DNA from: Nitrospiria bacterium | GTDB lineage: Bacteria > Nitrospirota > CAKKRA01 > 9FT-COMBO-42-15 | Direction of reading: 5' to 3' | Length of the DNA: 9,652 nucleotides | NCBI GenBank assembly: GCA_919903585.1 | Contig: CAKKST010000277.1 | Coordinates: 1-9,652 of the forward strand | Shown: positions 1 through 5,925 of the stretch, in pieces | Numbering within the stretch: position 1 is the first letter of the stretch | Layout: every line of letters starts with the position of its first letter | Position numbers and translations under genes: made by a program | Notes under the pieces: model-generated | Databases searched by the model: none | Seen by the model: only the letters and a program-made list of their open reading frames with translations | What the model was told of the DNA's origin: nothing

Positions 1-1
1 T

Positions 2-919
2 TCCAATGGCGAGACAAAGGTATTGTGCATCAATTGCCATGCGCCCATCACATTCTGGAACAAGGATTATGATTTAAAACAGGATATAACAAAAGAGGGG
101 ATTACCTGCGACTTCTGCCATTCTGTTACAGCAGTGGATTTAAAAAACAGGGAAAATCCCTTCAGGCTTGAGCCCGGCCTTGTAAAAAATGGGCCGCTAA
201 AGGGACTTTCCTCGCCTGTGCACAAGACGAGGTACCTGAAGCTCTTTGAGACCTCAGAGCTGTGCGGCGCATGCCATGATTTTACTGATCAGAATAATGT
301 TACAATCATGGGCACCTATTCAGAGTGGAAGGCAGGGCCATATGCAAAAGAAGGGACGCACTGCCAGAACTGCCACATGCCGCGAAGGGAAGGCGAGATA
401 GTTGCACAGAAGATCAAAAAAAGCAGTGTGAAGTTTATTAATGACCATAATATTCAGGGCGGCCGCTCCATTGATCAGGTGAAGAAGGCAATAAAGGTGG
501 AGGTAAAGGATATAAAGAGATACCCTGATAAGATGAGGGTATCGGTGGATGTAACAAATGCAGGTTCAGGGCATATGATTCCCACAGGCACGCCTTCAAG
601 GAAGATGGTGCTTGATGTTACAGTGAAGACCGCAACAGGGCAGATGCTCAAGGATCAGAGGGTATATAAAAAGAAACTAATTGGCGCAGGCGGCATGGAA
701 TTTACAAAGGACAGCGATGCCATGTGCAACAGGTCAACAATAGCAAGCGATAACAGGATCGCCCCGAGGGAAACGAGGAGAGAAGAGTTTATTTTTTATA
801 TCCCGCAGGATGTATCGGTTACTGTAACGGCGCAGGCATTTTATCAATACAACCCTGAGATTATTCAGCAGATAGATATAAATATTGAGATGGGCAGGGA
901 TGAAAAGGTGTCAAGGTGA
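2..919 (+). CDS. Multiheme cytochrome c, 5'-truncated (at least 4 hemes)
   Basis: The frame is open to the left edge, so the N-terminus, probably with a signal peptide and further hemes, is missing. A TTG at 23 could be read as a start, but it sits directly before a heme motif with coding sequence upstream, so it is not the real one. Counting that TTG as residue 1, four CxxCH heme c sites are visible: CINCH (2-6), CDFCH (29-33), CGACH (81-85) and CQNCH (114-118). H67, H113 and H142 are possible distal ligands. After about residue 150 there are no hemes; the sequence looks like a beta-sandwich with a GHMIPTGTPSR stretch (183-193), a pattern I associate with cytochrome c554-like periplasmic multiheme proteins. 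The stop is followed after 3 nt by the Rieske gene, so the protein probably belongs to the same complex and may replace cytochrome c1/f as electron acceptor. Heme protein: near certain; exact family: uncertain. Confidence 0.9.
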   Translation, partial: SNGETKVLCINCHAPITFWNKDYDLKQDITKEGITCDFCHSVTAVDLKNRENPFRLEPGLVKNGPLKGLSSPVHKTRYLKLFETSELCGACHDFTDQNNVTIMGTYSEWKAGPYAKEGTHCQNCHMPRREGEIVAQKIKKSSVKFINDHNIQGGRSIDQVKKAIKVEVKDIKRYPDKMRVSVDVTNAGSGHMIPTGTPSRKMVLDVTVKTATGQMLKDQRVYKKKLIGAGGMEFTKDSDAMCNRSTIASDNRIAPRETRREEFIFYIPQDVSVTVTAQAFYQYNPEIIQQIDINIEMGRDEKVSR

Positions 920-922
920 GCC

Positions 923-1363
923 ATGGCTAATGTATTTGAAAGAGGCAGCGCTGATGAAGGCAAAAGGGGATTTTTAAAACTACTCTTTTTTTCGGTTATT
1001 GGCGCAACCTTTGGCGCTGTGGTTTATCCCATAATACGCTACCTCTCTCCCCTTGCAAGACTGGAGGCGCACGAAAAGGTAGAGATAGGAAAGGACGAGA
1101 TACCCTTAGGCAAGGCAAGGTTTTTTACTTATAAAGGAAACCCATCTGTTATTATCCAGACAAAGACAGGTTATACAGCATTATCTGCGGTATGCACCCA
1201 TCTTGGATGCATTGTAAGGTGGCATGAGGATAAAAGCGAGTTTGAATGCCCATGTCATGCCGGAAGGTTTGATGCCACAGGGAAGGTCATCTCAGGGCCG
1301 CCTCCAAAGCCGCTTCCGCAGATAGCGATTGTGGAGACAGCTACGAAGGTTATTGTTGGGTAA
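923..1363 (+). CDS. Rieske [2Fe-2S] iron-sulfur protein of a cytochrome bc complex
   Basis: A 146-aa Rieske subunit, which takes the first electron from quinol at the Qo site and passes it to a cytochrome c-type partner. Both cluster-binding boxes are intact: CTHLGC (91-96) and CPCHAGRF (109-116). By family knowledge C91, H93, C109 and H112 bind the cluster, and C96 and C111 form the disulfide. One membrane helix lies at about 18-38 and anchors the domain outside the membrane. The preceding KRGFLK (14-19) looks like a twin-arginine signal with Lys for the first Arg, fitting Tat export of a folded Fe-S protein. The GPPPKPLP stretch (about 125-132) is the usual proline loop. The start ATG at 923 has AAGGTGAG just upstream, overlapping the end of the preceding gene, which suggests translational coupling. 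The protein is short, as in b6f/QcrA-like simple Rieske proteins. Confidence 0.97.
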   Translation: MANVFERGSADEGKRGFLKLLFFSVIGATFGAVVYPIIRYLSPLARLEAHEKVEIGKDEIPLGKARFFTYKGNPSVIIQTKTGYTALSAVCTHLGCIVRWHEDKSEFECPCHAGRFDATGKVISGPPPKPLPQIAIVETATKVIVG

Positions 1364-1369
1364 ATTATT

Positions 1370-1416
1370 AAGGGGGAAGTCCCTCCCTTTGGTAAAGGGA
1401 GGTTAGGAGGGATTTT
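1370..1416. repeat. REP-like palindrome with CCTCCCTTT stem
   Basis: A perfect 9-bp hairpin, CCTCCCTTT (1382-1390), loop GGT, AAAGGGAGG (1394-1402), is followed by TTAGGAGGGATTTTT. TCCCTCC (1380-1386) can also pair with GGAGGGA (1406-1412), so two alternative folds exist. The composition matches the C/G-tract repeats at 2618-2742, and I recognise this general style of palindrome as a dispersed intergenic repeat in bacterial genomes. The short T-run after it could give weak transcription attenuation between the Rieske and cytochrome b genes. Genome copy number cannot be seen from here. Confidence 0.6.
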
Positions 1417-1444
1417 TAGAAATAATGTCGTTACAATTTTGAGG

Positions 1445-1482
1445 CCATTAATAATTTGTTAAGTGGATATAGAAATTAATGG
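1445..1482. repeat. 8-bp inverted repeat upstream of cytochrome b
   Basis: CCATTAAT (1445-1452) and ATTAATGG (1475-1482) are perfect inverted copies separated by 22 nt in the AT-rich leader before the cytochrome b start at 1515. The pair could be a regulator site or a weak RNA stem. I see no convincing -35/-10 pair linked to it, and AT-rich repeats of this length can arise by chance. Confidence 0.3.
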
Positions 1483-1514
1483 TAAATGGTGCATTTTTAT
1501 CATGGAGACTTAAA

Positions 1515-2186
1515 ATGGAGCTGATAAAGGATATCAATAAAAAGATACTTGACTGGTTTGATGAGAGATACGATGCGCGGGGGTGGATAAGGGAGAATCT
1601 TACAGAAAAATGGGTACACAAGGAGATTAACTGGTTATATTGTTTTGGAGGCCTCTCCTTCCTCGGTTTTCTGCTTCAAATAGGCACAGGTGTCTTTTTA
1701 ATGATGTATTACATCCCGACACCAAAGGATGCCCTTGTCAGCGTCCAGAATATTGCGAACAATATCCCCTTTGGCTGGCTATTTCAGAGGCTCCACTCTA
1801 TTGGCGCCAATGCGGTGAACCTGCTTGTGATGTTCCACATGCTAAGGGTGCTCTATCATGGCGCATACAAAAAGCCGAGGGAGCTTCAGTGGGTGTCCGG
1901 CGCCTTCCTGCTTTTGATCACAATGGCAATGAGCTTTACAGGCTATCTCCTGCCCTGGACGCAGCTTTCATACTGGGGCGCAACTATCGGCACAGAGATG
2001 CCGGGGGCAGCGCCAATTGTCGGCGAGTGGCTTGTGCATCTTATCAGGGGCGGCGCCCAAATAACAGGCGTTACACTTACAAGGTTTTATGCGGTCCATG
2101 TTGTGGTTCTTCCATTAACATTGGTTGGATTCCTTGGCCTGCACTTTATAATGATACGGATGGTTGGAATCAGCAGGCCTTTGTGA
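1515..2186 (+). CDS. Cytochrome b, N-terminal b6-type subunit of a bc complex
   Basis: Integral membrane subunit (223 aa) carrying the two b hemes that move electrons across the membrane during quinol oxidation (PetB/QcrB type). The heme ligands are H94 and H108 in helix B and H195 and H210 in helix D. The 14 residues between H195 and H210 match the b6/Bacillus type rather than the 13 of mitochondrial cytochrome b. C43 in the YCFGG motif matches the cysteine that covalently holds heme c(i) in b6f and Bacillus QcrB. Other family signatures are KKPRELQW (119-126), GYLLPW (143-148), TLTRFYAVH (187-195) and the C-terminal GISRPL. Four membrane helices are expected. I chose ATG 1515 because GGAGA lies 6 nt upstream; an in-frame ATG at 1479 would add 12 untypical residues and has no ribosome binding site. 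Confidence 0.97.
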   Translation: MELIKDINKKILDWFDERYDARGWIRENLTEKWVHKEINWLYCFGGLSFLGFLLQIGTGVFLMMYYIPTPKDALVSVQNIANNIPFGWLFQRLHSIGANAVNLLVMFHMLRVLYHGAYKKPRELQWVSGAFLLLITMAMSFTGYLLPWTQLSYWGATIGTEMPGAAPIVGEWLVHLIRGGAQITGVTLTRFYAVHVVVLPLTLVGFLGLHFIMIRMVGISRPL

Positions 2187-2196
2187 GAGGTGAAAG

Positions 2197-2598
2197 ATGG
2201 CTAAGAAAAAGAAAGAAAAATATGAAAAAGGCGCAGTCCCATTTATACCTGTTCACATATTAAAGGAGGCTGCTGCTGCATACATCTTTCTCGGCATACT
2301 AATACCGCTTTCAATATTATATCCCTTTGAAGCGATGGAGCCTGCAAACCCATTTGTTACGCCTGAGCATATAAAGCCTGAGTGGTATTTTCTTGCAGCA
2401 TATCAGATATTAAGGCTTGTCCCAAGCAAGGCGCTCGGCCTAACTGTTCAGGCAATTATAATCTTTGCAATAATCCTTCTTCCATTCTGGGATAGGGGTC
2501 CGGAGAGGCCTTTTAGAAAAAGGCCGTTATATGCTGCTATTGCCATACTGTCCGTAGCAGCATATATTGCACTTACTGTCTGGGGTATGTATTCATGA
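2197..2598 (+). CDS. Cytochrome b C-terminal subunit (subunit IV-like)
   Basis: A 133-aa protein equivalent to the C-terminal part of cytochrome b, encoded separately as in PetD of b6f. Residues HIKPEWYFLAAYQILR (58-73) contain PEWY (61-64), whose glutamate takes part in quinol oxidation at the Qo site. Hydrophobic helices lie at about 25-44, 80-98 and 110-131, the three expected for subunit IV. The lysine-rich N-terminus (KKKK at 3-6) should remain in the cytoplasm. The gene starts 10 nt after the cytochrome b stop, with GAGAGGTG between them as ribosome binding site. It has no heme-c extension, unlike the fused subunit IV/cytochrome c (QcrC) of Bacillus, so the electron acceptor must be another protein, most simply one of the neighbouring multiheme cytochromes. 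Confidence 0.96.
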   Translation: MAKKKKEKYEKGAVPFIPVHILKEAAAAYIFLGILIPLSILYPFEAMEPANPFVTPEHIKPEWYFLAAYQILRLVPSKALGLTVQAIIIFAIILLPFWDRGPERPFRKRPLYAAIAILSVAAYIALTVWGMYS

Positions 2599-2617
2599 GG
2601 CATTTATGCCAAGAAGA

Positions 2618-2666
2618 TCATCCCCCTCACCCTAACCCTCTCCCACAAGGGGAGAGGGAAAGATGA
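2618..2666. repeat. REP-like palindrome with CCCTCTCCC stem
   Basis: A perfect 9-bp hairpin, CCCTCTCCC (2636-2644) and GGGAGAGGG (2650-2658), has the 5-nt loop ACAAG. Short outer arms TCATC (2618-2622) and GATGA (2662-2666) extend the symmetry. The left side, CCCTCACCCTAACCCTCTCC, is of a type I recognise as a dispersed intergenic repeat in many bacterial genomes. It lies directly after the subunit IV gene and could stabilise the upstream mRNA end; no T-run follows, so it is a poor terminator. Confidence 0.65.
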
Positions 2667-2702
2667 TTAGCCCTCTTACGCATGGGAAAAAAAGCACACA
2701 AA

Positions 2703-2742
2703 TTACCCCCTCCCTTGATGGGAGGGGGTAAGGGGGAGGGGG
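2703..2742 (+). promoter_or_regulatory. 12-bp hairpin overlapping a G-quadruplex motif before a ribosome binding site
   Basis: TTACCCCCTCCC (2703-2714) and GGGAGGGGGTAA (2720-2731) form a perfect 12-bp stem with loop TTGAT. The right arm plus the next 11 nt (2720-2742) make four G-tracts of 3, 5, 5 and 5 G with loops A, TAA and A, a textbook G-quadruplex pattern on the coding strand and thus in the mRNA. Hairpin and quadruplex share 2720-2731 and exclude each other. The ribosome binding site GAGGT (2746-2750) of the 5-heme cytochrome starts 3 nt after the last G-tract. The structure is seen directly; a regulatory role is inference. It is also another member of the C/G-tract repeat type. Confidence 0.5.
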
Positions 2743-2758
2743 AAAGAGGTATTTTCAA

Positions 2759-3577
2759 GTGAACCTTAAAATTATAGCATTTCTCTTTATAACATTGCTT
2801 GGCGCACCCTACATAGAAGAGGTGCAAGCCCAAAAAGAGAGCGTCTGCGTTAAGTGCCACAGCCAGCTCGGCGGCAAATTTGCAGAGCCTGTAAAATTAT
2901 GGAATGAAAGCATACATAAGGAGATGGGGAATAACTGCGACGGCTGTCATGGCGGCGATACAACGGATCCTGCGAGGGCCATGATAAAGGAGTCAGGATT
3001 CCTTGGCAAGCCAAAGATAACAGAGATACCGAATTTCTGCGGCAAATGCCATGTGGGTGTAAAGGAGAATTATCTAAAAAGCGCCCATGGGATAATTGCT
3101 GCCAAGACAGGCGCCCCGAACTGCACCACCTGCCATAACAGCCATGATGTCAAAAAGGCATCATTAGAGCTGATCAATGAAAAGAATTGCACAAGATGCC
3201 ATACCTATGAGAAGCCGCAGAAGATAAAACAGGCGCTATCAGGCTCAGAGACAGAGATTGCAAGGCTTGCAGCACAGATTAAGAATGCGAAGGGAAGCAG
3301 CATAGATACAAGGAGGCTTGAGGAAAAGCTCTTTGCAGCGAGGAATGCCATACATCAGGCGACCCATGTGCTTAGCGTGGAGAAGATCAATGCCATAAAG
3401 GCCACAACAGGCAAGGAGCTTGCAGAGGTGGATGCGTCATTAAAGGAGATAAACAAGGAGATTGCAAAGAGAAAGAGGATTGCCATAGGTGTTATGATCT
3501 TCTGCTTTGCAGCAGCAGGGGTGATCCTGTTATACAGAAAGACATTTCTAAAGCCTGAGAGTTGGTTTAAGGTGTAA
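2759..3577 (+). CDS. Membrane-anchored 5-heme cytochrome c
   Basis: A 272-aa exported electron carrier. A signal peptide covers about residues 1-24, with likely cleavage at VQA-Q. Five CxxCH sites follow: CVKCH (30-34), CDGCH (60-64), CGKCH (94-98), CTTCH (122-126) and CTRCH (144-148). H53, H110 and H129 are placed as distal ligands. Residues about 155-240 are charged and helical without hemes, probably a coiled-coil hairpin, and include H199 and H203, possible extra ligands. A C-terminal helix (about 241-259) followed by basic residues anchors the domain to the outer face of the cytoplasmic membrane. The start is GTG with GAGGT 8 nt upstream. Lying between the bc subunits and an 11-heme cytochrome, it is a candidate for the missing cytochrome c1/f role. 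I do not recognise a specific named family. Confidence 0.93.
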   Translation: MNLKIIAFLFITLLGAPYIEEVQAQKESVCVKCHSQLGGKFAEPVKLWNESIHKEMGNNCDGCHGGDTTDPARAMIKESGFLGKPKITEIPNFCGKCHVGVKENYLKSAHGIIAAKTGAPNCTTCHNSHDVKKASLELINEKNCTRCHTYEKPQKIKQALSGSETEIARLAAQIKNAKGSSIDTRRLEEKLFAARNAIHQATHVLSVEKINAIKATTGKELAEVDASLKEINKEIAKRKRIAIGVMIFCFAAAGVILLYRKTFLKPESWFKV

Positions 3578-3596
3578 GGGATCAGGGAGGTGGCAT

Positions 3597-4508
3597 ATGA
3601 AAAAGGGATTTGAATGGTGGAGAGAGATACCTCTCCGCGCAAAGATCACCATCCTTGTTCTGGTTGGTATTATAGCAATCGGCTCATCAGTCGGCGCATT
3701 TTACTTCTACGATTTTACACAGAACAACCCAAAGGCCTGTGTCATGTGCCACCTTATGCAGCCTGCCTATGATAGCTGGTCTGTCTCTGCACACAAGGAG
3801 GTAACCTGCCATGAATGCCACAGGGCAAGCATAATTGAGCAGAACAGGCTGTTATTAATGGCTGTCTTTAAGAGGCCGACATCTGTCCCGTCGAGACACG
3901 GAAAGGTCATTGTCCCATATACTACCTGCATTGAATGTCACTGGGAGGGCAATCCAAAGATAAAGAAGATAAACAGGTCATACGGCCATGCCAAGCATGT
4001 GTTTATTGAGCAGATACAGTGCACGCGATGCCATTCAAAGGAGGTGCATAAATTTATGCCCGGTGAAAGATTCTGCCTTGAGTGCCATAAGGAAAAGGTT
4101 GTTCACGGTTTTGGCATGGAGGACCTTGCATGTCTTGACTGCCATATCTATAAGGCAGATGTAAAGGGAGCAGACAGCAAAGACCTTCGCCCAACGAGGG
4201 CAAAATGCCTGGAGTGCCATAAGGCATCAGCAAAGGCTGGTTTTCCCAAGGATGGCGCAATGCGCTTTGACTGCTTCCAGTGCCATAAACCTCATACAAA
4301 GACAAAGGTCAAACCTAATACAGAGGATTGCCTTGCCTGCCACAGACAGATTGTGAATGTGGGCAAACATAAGCTTCATGTCCAGATGATTGGCATGAGC
4401 TGCATGCAGTGCCACAAGCCGCACGGCTGGCGGGTAACAGAGGCAGTGGCAAAAAAGGAATGTGTCACCTGCCATGCCTACAAAGAGCCCTTAACATTTA
4501 TACAGTAG
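3597..4508 (+). CDS. 11-heme cytochrome c with NapC/NrfH-like membrane anchor
   Basis: A 303-aa protein with eleven CxxCH motifs, about one heme per 28 residues, starting at residues 48, 71, 111, 142, 160, 179, 204, 226, 245, 269 and 289. An uncleaved membrane helix lies at about 16-38. The part after it, CVMCHLM (48-54), SVSAHK (62-67) and CHECH (71-75), resembles the start of NapC/NirT/NrfH quinol dehydrogenases, including the CxxCHxM pattern whose Met ligates heme 1 in NrfH. The rest is a heme wire with many spare histidines (H66, H101, H131, H134, H151, H170, H233, H258, H261, H276) for bis-His ligation. The start ATG has GGAGG 6 nt upstream, and the gene lies 19 nt after the 5-heme gene. 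It probably carries electrons away from the bc complex to a terminal reductase or towards the outer membrane. The partner is not visible. Confidence 0.94.
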   Translation: MKKGFEWWREIPLRAKITILVLVGIIAIGSSVGAFYFYDFTQNNPKACVMCHLMQPAYDSWSVSAHKEVTCHECHRASIIEQNRLLLMAVFKRPTSVPSRHGKVIVPYTTCIECHWEGNPKIKKINRSYGHAKHVFIEQIQCTRCHSKEVHKFMPGERFCLECHKEKVVHGFGMEDLACLDCHIYKADVKGADSKDLRPTRAKCLECHKASAKAGFPKDGAMRFDCFQCHKPHTKTKVKPNTEDCLACHRQIVNVGKHKLHVQMIGMSCMQCHKPHGWRVTEAVAKKECVTCHAYKEPLTFIQ

Positions 4509-4532
4509 ATTGGGCTTTAATAGTTTTTCTAT

Positions 4533-4561
4533 TTGCATTATCCAGCGCCATTCCTTATAAT
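4533..4561 (+). promoter_or_regulatory. Sigma-70-type promoter for the capA-like operon
   Basis: A perfect -10 box TATAAT (4556-4561) lies 17 nt after TTGCAT (4533-4538), which matches the -35 consensus only in its first three bases. Transcription would start near 4568, giving a leader of about 55 nt before the GTG at 4623. This fits a transcription unit separate from the cytochrome operon that ends at 4508. Confidence 0.5.
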
Positions 4562-4562
4562 T

Positions 4563-4608
4563 CCTTTATAAAATGGCTGTGAGACAATCGTATGCCTGTT
4601 TATAAAGG
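4563..4608. repeat. 10-bp inverted repeat over the predicted capA transcription start
   Basis: CCTTTATAAA (4563-4572) and TTTATAAAGG (4599-4608) are perfect inverted copies with 26 nt between them. The left arm covers the predicted transcription start and the right arm leads into the GGGGG of the likely ribosome binding region. It could be an operator bound by a dimeric regulator or a leader RNA stem. Each arm also contains the self-complementary TTTATAAA. Confidence 0.4.
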
Positions 4609-4622
4609 GGGTAGTTTTAAGG

Positions 4623-5924
4623 GTGCTTGTAATACATAGGTTTTTTAATTCTCATATTAAAATCTTCCTCCTCATTCTGTCTTTTGGCCTTTTCTCCTGT
4701 GCCCCTGCACGAAAGGCTGATCTAAAGCCTGATAAACCTACGCCCAGCGCTGAATTTACTTATTCCGGCGAGGTTTCCATTGCTGCAGTAGGTGATATCA
4801 TACCGCATGGATATGTTAAGAAGTCAGCCTCAATACAAAATGAGACAGCAGGGGATGGTTCGCTAAATAATAACGGCTACGATTTTCTCTTCCAAAAGAT
4901 TAAGAATCATCTAAATGCTGATATTGCTATTGGCAATTTTGAATCCCCCATTGCGCCCAACAGCGGCAATGATGGGATGCCCTTTGTATTTAATGCGCCT
5001 GCTGCAATGGCAGCGGCAACTAAGGGCGCTGGGATAAATGTCTTTAATATTGCCAATAATCACATATATGATCAGGGCTACAAGGGACTTTTGGAGACCG
5101 TTGATCATCTAAAGACGCTTTCTATAGATCATATCGGACTTTATGAAAATGATACCCCCGCGCCTCTTATAATAGAAAAGAATAATATCAAGGCCGGCAT
5201 AATCGGCCTTACAACACTCCTTAATATCTTTCCAGAGGATGCAAAGGATTCTCTATATGTAAGAAAATTTGATCCTGACAGGGATATCAATATCATAAGC
5301 GAGGCAAAAAAGAGGGTGGACTTTCTCATTGTCTATCTGCACTGGGGGAATGAGTATAAGAAGGAGCCGTCTGCTGAACAGGCTGATTATGCAGCAAGGC
5401 TTGCAGAGGCAGGCGCAGATATTATAATTGGTTCCCATCCGCATGTGCTGCAGCCAGTAAGCCTTGTTGTTAAAAATGACGGCGCTGTTGTGCCTGTGAT
5501 ATATTCGCTTGGCAACCTGATTTCAAACCAGAGCAGGTATTATGTCTGGGGCGTCTCGAATGAGGATGTGGGCAGGACAAGGGATTCGGCCATATTGAGA
5601 TTTAAGATAAAAAAGGTGAGGCAGGGTGATTTGTCATCTACCATGATCTCTGAGCTTTACTTTATACCGCTCTGGGGTTATAATAATACACTCCTTTATG
5701 AAAAGAAGATTGATAAGATGCTCACAATATATCCATCTCCAATATATGAGGAGATGGAGAGGATAGAAAAGGAGATAGAGCAGATAAAGGGGATTGAGGA
5801 GAAGGCAGGTCTGTTGAAGAAGCTGCTAACAGAATATGAGATGCTTCGTGCGAGGCTTGAGATTATAAAAAACACAATAGGAGAGGATTATATTGCAACA
5901 GGGTTGGTCGCAGCAGGTGAGTAA
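4623..5924 (+). CDS. CapA-family (PGA_cap) lipoprotein, metallophosphatase fold
   Basis: A 433-aa protein of the CapA / poly-gamma-glutamate synthesis family (calcineurin-like metallophosphatase fold). A signal peptide ends in the lipobox LFSC with C26 as the lipidated residue, so it should be membrane-tethered outside the cytoplasm. Family motifs appear in order: AVGDIIPHG (55-63), GNFESP (104-109), ANNHIYDQG (144-152), YLHWGNEY (238-245), GSHPHVLQP (270-278) and SLGNLIS (about 295-301). D58, E107, N146, H147, H240, H272 and H274 are the likely metal or active-site residues. Residues about 375-420 form a charged coiled coil (EEMERIEKEIEQIKG and onward), beyond the usual domain. The GTG start is chosen because it gives a complete lipoprotein signal; the GGGGG run at 4607-4611 is a distant ribosome site, so the start is less sure. 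It leads an operon with a ligase and a glycosyltransferase, suggesting surface polymer synthesis or release. No capB or capC is present. Confidence 0.92.
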   Translation: MLVIHRFFNSHIKIFLLILSFGLFSCAPARKADLKPDKPTPSAEFTYSGEVSIAAVGDIIPHGYVKKSASIQNETAGDGSLNNNGYDFLFQKIKNHLNADIAIGNFESPIAPNSGNDGMPFVFNAPAAMAAATKGAGINVFNIANNHIYDQGYKGLLETVDHLKTLSIDHIGLYENDTPAPLIIEKNNIKAGIIGLTTLLNIFPEDAKDSLYVRKFDPDRDINIISEAKKRVDFLIVYLHWGNEYKKEPSAEQADYAARLAEAGADIIIGSHPHVLQPVSLVVKNDGAVVPVIYSLGNLISNQSRYYVWGVSNEDVGRTRDSAILRFKIKKVRQGDLSSTMISELYFIPLWGYNNTLLYEKKIDKMLTIYPSPIYEEMERIEKEIEQIKGIEEKAGLLKKLLTEYEMLRARLEIIKNTIGEDYIATGLVAAGE

Positions 5925-5925
5925 T

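Noticed and set aside
1439..1471. Possible promoter before cytochrome b (TTGAGG and an AT-rich stretch)
   Set aside because: No -10 box with acceptable match falls at the right distance; AT-rich spacing alone is not enough.
1640..2263. Long open frame on the + strand overlapping cytochrome b
   Set aside because: It is a shadow in another frame of two clear cytochrome b subunit genes; the peptide has no recognisable motif.
2627..2860. Open frame on the - strand in the gap before the 5-heme gene
   Set aside because: It consists largely of translated C/G-tract repeats (LSPSPLPPPIKGG) and runs into the cytochrome gene; no domain is visible.
4035..4475. Several open frames on the - strand within the 11-heme gene
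   Set aside because: They are antisense shadows caused by the repeated CxxCH codons; the + strand gene explains the sequence.
4483..4528. Possible terminator after the 11-heme gene (AGCCC / GGGCT then TTTTT)
   Set aside because: The stem is only 5-7 bp with a bulge, the loop is over 20 nt and lies partly in coding sequence, and the T-run is separated from the stem; too weak to call.
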